Shown: in pieces, positions 18,701 to 24,403 of the stretch
How the letters are laid out: each line of letters begins with the position of its first letter
Numbering within the stretch: the first letter of the stretch is position 1
NCBI GenBank assembly: GCA_900128585.1
Contig: LT642303.1
Span: forward strand, 1-24,403
Length of the DNA stretch: 24,403 nucleotides
Source: Stramenopiles sp. TOSAG23-3
Taxonomy: Eukaryota > Sar
Direction of reading: 5' to 3'
Position numbers and translations under genes: made by a program
Notes under the pieces: generated by a model
Database searches by the model: none
What the model was told of the DNA's origin: nothing
The model's input: the letters and a program-made list of their open reading frames with translations, nothing else

Positions 18701-19637
18701 ACTGCTTTATAGTAGGGTCTATTGCCCCACCCGTCGAAACAAATTCTTTGCCGTTAGGCGCGAAGGAGACGGCGGTCACTACATCAGTGTGTCCATGAAA
18801 CGTGTGCAGCTTGCGCATACGCTTCGTTTCAAACAGGTTAATAGTCTTGTCACTACTGCATGTGATCAAGAATTTTCCATCTGTCGACAGGTCCATGCAA
18901 TGAATTGGCTCAAAGTGAGCGTTTTCAACTATTTTTAGACACTTGTTAGACTCGATAAATCCGCGTAGTTCAGCATCCCACTTTCGAATCGAAAAATCTT
19001 GAGAGACGGACAGGATCTCTTTAGGTTGTGGAACAATGCCCCCATCCGGCACAGCTGAAATCAACTGTAATCTGCTAATAAAACCTTTATGGGCCTTTAT
19101 CGTCGACAATTGGGTGCACCGTAACATATCCCAAATTACTATAGTGTGATCGTCTGAAGAAGAAAACATGAGCTTTTCGTCCTTCGAGACCACAAAGTGT
19201 CGCACACCTGCATCGTGCCCCACATACTCTTTTATTACATTTGGCGAAGCCATTTCAATTTCCATCCCCTCGTACCACCCTTTATTCATCAATTTGCCCT
19301 TCCCTTTGTTGCTATTCCCCACTGCCTTCACTCTTGCTGCCTCGCATTTTTCTTGTATTTTATCTTGACGATCTAGAAACTTGGCAAAGTTGTACAAGCG
19401 CAGTTTAGTTTCTCGCGCAAAGGACAGCGAGTCTTCGATCTGCATAAGGCGCTGCTCTTCTTCTCTTAGTTGGTATGTAACTGCCCACCGGTAATTTCGT
19501 TTCTCTGCGGCATCCCCCGCCTTTTTTGCTTCTAATTTCTTCACCCGCTCCGCACGCTTCTTCTGTTTTACCTGGAGGTCCATTTTTTCCTCCTCGGTCA
19601 TACCGCTGGTGTTCAATTTCAACTCAAGCGACGCCAT
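15759..19637 (-). CDS. WD40 propeller plus five fibronectin type III domains, large scaffold-type protein
   Basis: The 1,292-residue intronless ORF starts at ATG 19637. Residues 1-125 are a charged helical region. Seven WD40 blades follow, ending near W170, W220, the F269 position, W313, W509, W551 and W592. Blades 4 and 5 are separated by a ~150-residue charged, Ser/Asp-rich insertion (about 320-470). Five FN3 domains then follow (about 600-700, 702-868, 872-1000, 1002-1145, 1150-1248), each with the W-x-x-P strand B motif or a variant and the L-x-P-G-x-x-Y-x-F strand F motif or a variant. FN3 domains 2, 3 and 4 carry long charged insertions (about 755-825, 912-950, 1055-1105). The tail (1250-1292) is a Lys/Glu-rich helix. 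There is no signal peptide or membrane helix, so it is intracellular. WD40 and FN3 domains bind partners, so a scaffold role is likely. A ciliary role is only suggested by the neighbours. I do not recognise the protein. Confidence 0.9.
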   Translation of the reverse strand: MASLELKLNTSGMTEEEKMDLQVKQKKRAERVKKLEAKKAGDAAEKRNYRWAVTYQLREEEQRLMQIEDSLSFARETKLRLYNFAKFLDRQDKIQEKCEAARVKAVGNSNKGKGKLMNKGWYEGMEIEMASPNVIKEYVGHDAGVRHFVVSKDEKLMFSSSDDHTIVIWDMLRCTQLSTIKAHKGFISRLQLISAVPDGGIVPQPKEILSVSQDFSIRKWDAELRGFIESNKCLKIVENAHFEPIHCMDLSTDGKFLITCSSDKTINLFETKRMRKLHTFHGHTDVVTAVSFAPNGKEFVSTGGAIDPTIKQWDVQIFQRLPQTEWPPEYVPVHRGFFGKMRVNAGNYTVYEDRMETEKEKKERLEKERKAKEDVANFKLAASAARKAATPNANYSPSNSDDDDKESKDGESSDGTVENSDAESDRNSNSENKDKVDEKGVGATKKMWDLRKRNTIDEIALRGGLIRTFDMRKFGVRWFGHTGWINTCRYSRSGRRIATGSVDHTIKIWKPKDGTLVSTLTGHTDWVMSVTWSPDDERLISGGADHSVRIWNVKNRLMLKVLHGHADVVHHAVELPSGHVLSSSLDTFIKMWQIKPVPPYAPDKPKITKIDQYFMDISWEAPPAMGEKIIEYIIERREGAPNPDLEAEWGHSFHLGVCDVLELHIDELTPGISYQVRVRAVNKIGKSDWSTPSRWARTYAAEPLRIVAPSVETVTKTSIALSWRQPKDMGAHILNIRLQLRGGDVRSFGDFPDKVIEINDARKGAADVAHAIKHRAKEQLRKMKIKEGMKQIEVRRLRVRKKLLKIEVRKKRKALLKDHGDAQPGHNALLATVVTGLKPGVLYQFRVAAINRVGIGPWSRPSFSTATAATIPMPPDTFAITEKQVTSLFYEWKPPYDNGAIINGYKLRYRPCLKQVDGGKEEETPEEDEEELRGPSKTDAPEKTEKEPEKWLIYRISTIQPWRREITFLEPGTFFECQFAAINGEGLGPWCSPVIARTAISPPDSPDTAFPVSEGPTKMRVHFRRPYHNGGTVHTYKIRWRQGGLSVGATFTESNELTLVDDECQGYCPQNIVQLEFERNKRLKRDRATKTRGDGTGEDEDNGYNGWRSVLISGLDSSTVYEFILCAGNDIGFSEFNEPSDEVPTDRAKVPKVMDPPKCSEETMNTVDLTWEAPFHNGGRITQYAYSHMEIGTGRWEEGVIFDELDPGQMTATAERLSSGKTYVFRMTAINKVGQGKWSSASEEIRCPTKMEYVMISHKRKVERDAKEKLERQQEKERKAKEKEKAGEEDDF

Positions 19638-20436
19638 CTTCTAACACCCGTGCGACTCGCGTGTTTTCCTTTCCCGAAGTTGGCGAAAAAACTCATTGCG
19701 TTTTGCCCCTTTAAATAAATTCGAACGAACAAATTCTCAATTGGCATAGTTGACACATATACAAGAAGGCGGTAGTGCATTGGTACTATGCATTAAATTC
19801 ATTATTAATATTATTGTTGAGGAAGAAGAAATTGAATGATGGTTTTGAAAATACTTCTACTACTACTTCTTAGTCTACCGACGACCAAAAGCAAACGAAG
19901 GAGGGCGCAGCACGTATTATTATTTTAATTATTGTAAAATATAAATAGGAAGGTAGTTTGTGTGAATTGATGAATGATGGATGATAATAATAAAATACTT
20001 GACTTCCTTATTTAGTTTAGTCTAGTCGTCTAGTCTATCTCTATATTAATAAATTATATATAAATTATAGTCGGTTCTAATACCCATGATGATGATGATG
20101 ATGGATGGTAACAACTGCTGTGTTTTCGAATATATTTATGTATCTATGTACATTATAATAACATATATAATTCCAATTAATACTTCTTCTTCTTCAACAG
20201 ACGCAGACAGCAACAAGCAAGCGGCGGGGTTTTTATTTTATTATTTATTAAATTTTGGATTTCAGGAGGAGGAGGAGGTAATGTACAATATATTACATTA
20301 CATTTCATAGTAGACTAGACAACTAACTATAGCACCCTGGCCTTATCAGAGACAATAAAGTACAATATCATAGTATTCTTGGTGAACAATGATAGGTAGG
20401 TACGGTACATTTTAGTAATTACATTAGCTTAATTAC
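19638..20436. other. Intergenic region between the two minus-strand genes
   Basis: About 800 bp of AT-rich DNA contain the promoter side of the WD40-FN3 gene and the 3' flank of the coiled-coil gene. A TTTATTTAAA-type box lies on the minus strand about 75 bp upstream of the WD40-FN3 ATG. An ATG trinucleotide run (20085-20103), TCTAGTC repeats near 20020-20037 and TTTATT (AATAAA on the minus strand, near 20232) are also present. No gene is seen. Confidence 0.45.
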
Positions 20437-23231
20437 CTACCTACCTTCTACTCGCCGAAGTTCTTGTCTCAAATTGCTGCTCCTTGCATTAATTTCCCCC
20501 AATCGGTTTTCAATCAGCTTCTTCCGATGGCGGGCATCCATGCGGCGTTTTGCAATGCTTTCGGTGCGCATCAACTCCGTTTCCAACCGAGTTTTTTCTA
20601 GGCCCAAACGAACCAGCTCGTCTTCGATATCTGACATTAGGGTGCGTTGTAATTTCATAGATGCTTCCGTTGCAAACGGGGCAGCTTCGCTGCGACGTGT
20701 GCGCTGATCTCTTAGGTTTTGGGTAAATTTGCTCTTCACGACTTGCGGGTCTTCAATTTTAAAGTTAGAACGCTTTTGTTTGGCCGCAAATGTCTGCGCC
20801 TCTACGTAGAGTGGCGAATTACTGCCGCGAGCAGTACGCATGGGCTCCGGGCTCTTTATTCCTATTTCAGTCGCGGGCATTTCATCGATTCGTGCAGCCC
20901 TGCTCTCTCGTGCAGCTTGCTTTTGTCTTGCCCTTGCCATTGCCTCCGAAAATGATATTGCAGCCGCTGCCTTGTCACCATCTTCGTGTGATCTTGGTGC
21001 ACTGTTTTCCTGGGAGTCGCGCTGAATGTTTTTATTGGAATACCCCCCCTGCACTTCGGTGCGGGATTCATTCACTGCCATGGGAAAACTATTTGAATCG
21101 ATCACGGGAACTGCATTTTCAAACCTTCGCATCTCCGGCTCGGTTACTACTGCCGCTTGTGGTGGTGTTTTGGTTGTTGTCGCAGCCTGCTGTTGAAACA
21201 CCCTGTCCGTAGCGGTGGTTTTAGATTCTTCAACGGCATCCCCAAACTCTCCTGGGCCACCCCATTGCGATTTTCTTCTCAGCAGGGGTCTCGTTGCAGG
21301 GCTTATGGGGTTGGCAGAGTCTATTCTATTATCCCGAGCTACTACTTCGGGTGCTCGCCCCTGCGGGGAAGGTGGTGGTTCAACGGGTTGCTGAGTTTGT
21401 CTTCGTCCCAGCCTACTATCGTCTCTTGGCGCATTTTGAAAACGGTTGTGGAAAGCCATTTGCCGTTGCCCTATGCCCCCGCCATAAGGGCTATTTTGTT
21501 GAATGTTCTCCCTATTGTACGGCGAATAATTGTGCTTTGGAGTAGGGCTTTTTTCCCTATGGTGGAAGGAGGCTGGAGCCCCAGCCGCAACCATACCTTT
21601 AAGCTTCATGGCATTTTCTAGAACATCTTTGTGGCAACGCATTTCATAAAGCTCGTGGCTGAGGTTTTCGATCTTGTCTGCGGCAGCGCGCAACGCCCTT
21701 TCTTTTTTATCCAGTTCTTGGTTTACAACATCGTTTTGCCGTTTGGTTTTTTGGTTTTGATATTCTGCCTGGGCCATATTTGCTGCGTCTAACTCCATTT
21801 GCCGTTTCGTAGATTTAAGCTGGCTTTCGTAGTCGTCTCGCTGGACTCGAAATGCGTTTGAAGATTTGCTCCATTTTTCAACATCGACGATGAGCTTCTC
21901 TCGTTCAGCTCTCAGCGAGTTGAGTTCAGCCTCAAGGCTGCGTTCGTGGGCTTGGGCAGTCGCTGCCAAAGAGCTGTACTTCTTGACTTGATCTTGCAGC
22001 TCCTCTTCTCTCTTTCGGAAGACCGTTTCTAGATCATTTATTGACGTTGGTCGAGACCCAGTACTATCCTTTTTCAGACTTTCCACGAGCAGTTCCAATT
22101 TTTTCACTTCGTCCTGTTCTTCCGCAAGTTGTGCCTGCACGCTGTTTGACTCGTCTACTTTTGATTGCAAAACCCGAAGTTCGTCTTCCAGAAAGAAAAC
22201 TTCTTGCTGCGTAGAGTGCAGTTCTTTTTCCAATGATGCTGCTCGAGTACCAAGTTGTCCTTCGGTCTGGTTGGTAGTAGTAGTATCTGAGACAGCAAAG
22301 CCTGGGGATACATGCGACATGGCAGTTCCTTCGCCGGGTTTACCACCATCCCGTGAGCCTTGCAAGTTGTGGGTTTGTGGGCCCCTTGAACTATTGGACC
22401 TTTCCTCCGCAGCAGAGATGCGTTGTTCTAGACTACGAATCTTGCTCTCATAATCTTGCTTCATTGAGTTAATTTCCTTTTTCAGAAGCGTGGCGGTTTC
22501 CTGGGCGGATGGCCCATTCTCCACAACTCTCCCAGTGGCATTGGCGTGGGGAGACGCGCTTTGCATTAATTGCGAGGGAGAAGCGGTAGAGCCGTTGCGC
22601 AGCAAATTGCCTTGTGAAAAAACACCAGGGCTCCATTTATTGACGTACCGTGATTGGGCAGTTAGTTCTTGCTCACCACTTAAATCTGGGGAGCCGGCAA
22701 TTGCCGCAACCCTATGAGTTGGGATCGAGGTGGATTTGTACGCCGGCCCACCATACGTAGGCGAGTTCGGGTAAAACCCTGCTTGCAGTGTTGCAGGTGG
22801 CGGGGGAGGCGGCAAGTTGCCAGCACCATAAAATGCCCCTGGGTTGAATAGCATTGGCGGACGCGGCAAGCCTTGAATCTGTTGAAGATAAGCCTCTTCC
22901 AGCATGCGCTGTTGTTGCTCACGAACAGCAGCCTCTACGAGACTATTATTATCGGCGGGGTGGCCAGGGGGCGGCTGTCTTGCCGTCTGGTTCAAGGCGC
23001 TCGCTGCCGACCTTGACGACGACGCTGCACGAGCAGACTCGGTGCCTTCATGTTCTATCCCTGGGATCTCCCCAACACCGGCATCGTTCTGTGTTGGGGG
23101 ACTTCCACACGTAACGGGGACGTTGCTTTTGGGAAGGCGGGTTGTCCGTCGTCACCTTGCCGATGGTGGTTGCCAAGGCCCCCACCGATCTCTTCTTCGT
23201 CGTCGCTAACTACAAACGACAAATCATCCAT
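20437..23231 (-). CDS. Coiled-coil protein with disordered N-terminus, N-terminal exon in a shifted frame
   Basis: The long frame (22995-20437, 852 codons) has no ATG near its 5' end; position 22995 is a TTG (Leu) codon and the frame stays open back to a stop at 23152-23154. A second frame starts with ATG 23231 (good context: A at -3, G at +4), encodes an acidic M-D-D-L-S-F-V-V-S-D-D-E-E-E start and ends at 23055. Joining the two by a -1 shift near 23127 gives about 930 residues. From the TTG codon: a Pro-rich segment with six prolines in a row (62-67), coiled coil (about 165-200 and 250-465), a disordered Ser/Pro/Arg/Gln-rich middle, and a helical C-terminal region (about 740-852) rich in Arg/Glu/Leu. 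There is no signal or membrane segment. A cytoskeletal or centriolar role would fit the layout, but I recognise no family. Confidence 0.8.
23127..23133 (-). other. Candidate -1 frameshift heptamer C CCA AAA at the frame junction
   Basis: On the minus strand the bases read CCCAAAA, in phase with the ATG 23231 frame as C CCA AAA. This fits the X XXY YYZ form of -1 slippery sites. It lies inside the ~95-nt window where both frames are open. After a -1 shift, translation continues in the 852-codon frame. A simple one-base undercall in the A or C run would look the same. Confidence 0.35.
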
Positions 23232-24403
23232 ATTGACCAATATTATTATCGCAGCTTCAACTATTATGTTTCCGAGAAGGTAATATTCAAGCGCGACCCA
23301 GCAATCAGCCAACCTCCTAGCACGCACTCACCGACTTGTAGTTGAAAATTGATGAGGGGTTTGGAGGAGGGGGGCACCAATACACGCGCACCTGCAGAAA
23401 CTACGCAGTCCAAAATTCTATTCTGGTGAGACCGACACAACAAACGGAACACAAGAACGTGCGATGCTGTACCTGGAGAACGAATGACCTGTGAAATTCT
23501 GCTCAGAGACGAATGGTCCTATTTCCCATGACAGTTGCTTCTATCGTCCCATTCGTTTATTGAAGAAGCTCTTCTCGTACTGTGTATAATCATCTGCATT
23601 ATTATATATATATTATTATTATCTCTGTCACACTCTATCTAACCGCGGAGGAGGAGGAGAGAAAAAAAACTCTCCTCACAAACGAAAGAGCAGCGCAGGG
23701 GGGGGTCACAACAGGAACAGAGCATTACGAACATCCATTTAACCATTGTGTGTGTTTGAATTATCGATCCTGGCGCAGATTTGAATAGGGAATTTTCCTT
23801 GGGCTGGGCTGCCTGCCTCTCCATCCAGCCTTGCCTACCCTTACCTTTCTCCTCGTTACAATATTCGTGTTAATATTAGGGTTGTATATTTAGGCGTTAT
23901 TGTGATTAAATTAAACTTAAATATATGTATCTGTTTATTTTATGCAATTAAATATAGATTTTAGTCTTGATTAGTGTTAGATTGCATAAAATATAATTTG
24001 TATTATAATGATAATTAAATCTATTAATAATGCAAATATACATTATTATATTATAAATTATGAGTTTAAAGTCATAAATAGTGTAAAGTACGATAATACC
24101 ATTTTAGATTGTTTTGAACTTTTATATACATATTTGAGGTACAAATGATTATATTATGAATAAAAACATATTATATAGACACTATTATAATTATTTAATA
24201 ATACCCTAGATTTAACTCTACTAATGGAACGCCTCGCAGCTTTAAAATGCCTGAAAATTCCCACGGTCGTTTGGTTCGCTGCAAGAAAGCAGTCATGTTT
24301 ACATAGGTACTGTAGAGTTATACAGTAAAAGTATTCCTATACTGCTCCAGGAATCAAACTCCAGAACCCTGTACTGTACTTTTCCAATAAAGCCTCGCCT
24401 CCG
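23232..24403. other. Right-end intergenic region
   Basis: The first ~350 bp are moderately GC-rich and probably hold the promoter and 5' UTR of the coiled-coil gene. From about 23880 to 24230 the DNA is extremely AT-rich with no gene. From 24231 to the edge the GC content rises again. A short + frame (ATG 24247, 19 codons) and a minus frame open to the edge (stop near 24300, at least 33 codons) exist there, but neither is long enough to call. Confidence 0.45.

Overview
This is a window of eukaryotic nuclear DNA, probably from a single-celled flagellate with an intron-poor genome. Coding stretches are long, GC-richer and mostly uninterrupted. The DNA between them is very AT-rich and full of microsatellites. 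Two genes, DRC7 and TMEM17, belong to families found only in organisms that build motile or sensory cilia, and Rab2 is a standard eukaryotic secretory GTPase. The standard genetic code reads through all long ORFs. I cannot name the lineage. A stramenopile or similar protist is plausible, but nothing in the sequence proves it.

Layout from left to right: (1) + strand, a RING-H2 / twin zinc-finger protein whose last ~55 codons lie in another frame; (2) - strand, DRC7, the dynein regulatory complex subunit; (3) a 1.9 kb AT-rich divergent gap with a long CTTT-type tract; (4) + strand, a secreted ~1,017-residue coiled-coil protein with repeated cysteine modules; (5) - strand, a small 102-residue ORF resembling the tail of a SLATT/DUF4231-type protein; (6) + strand, a class C beta-lactamase-fold protein that has lost its catalytic motifs; (7) - strand, TMEM17 of the ciliary transition zone; (8) a 2 kb AT-rich divergent gap; (9) + strand, Rab2; (10) - strand, a 1,292-residue protein with one seven-bladed WD40 propeller and five fibronectin type III domains; (11) - strand, a ~930-residue coiled-coil protein whose first 35 or so codons are in a different frame, with a sequence of the -1 frameshift heptamer type at the junction; (12) about 1.2 kb of AT-rich DNA to the right edge.

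The first eight genes alternate strand strictly (+ - + - + - + -). Convergent ends are separated by about 80 to 400 bp, and divergent starts by 0.5 to 2 kb of low-complexity DNA that must hold paired promoters. Two genes are certainly ciliary (axonemal nexin link and transition zone). The WD40-FN3 and terminal coiled-coil proteins could be cytoskeletal or ciliary, but that is a guess from architecture and neighbourhood. I see no transposon, tRNA, rRNA, CRISPR or prokaryote-type operon.
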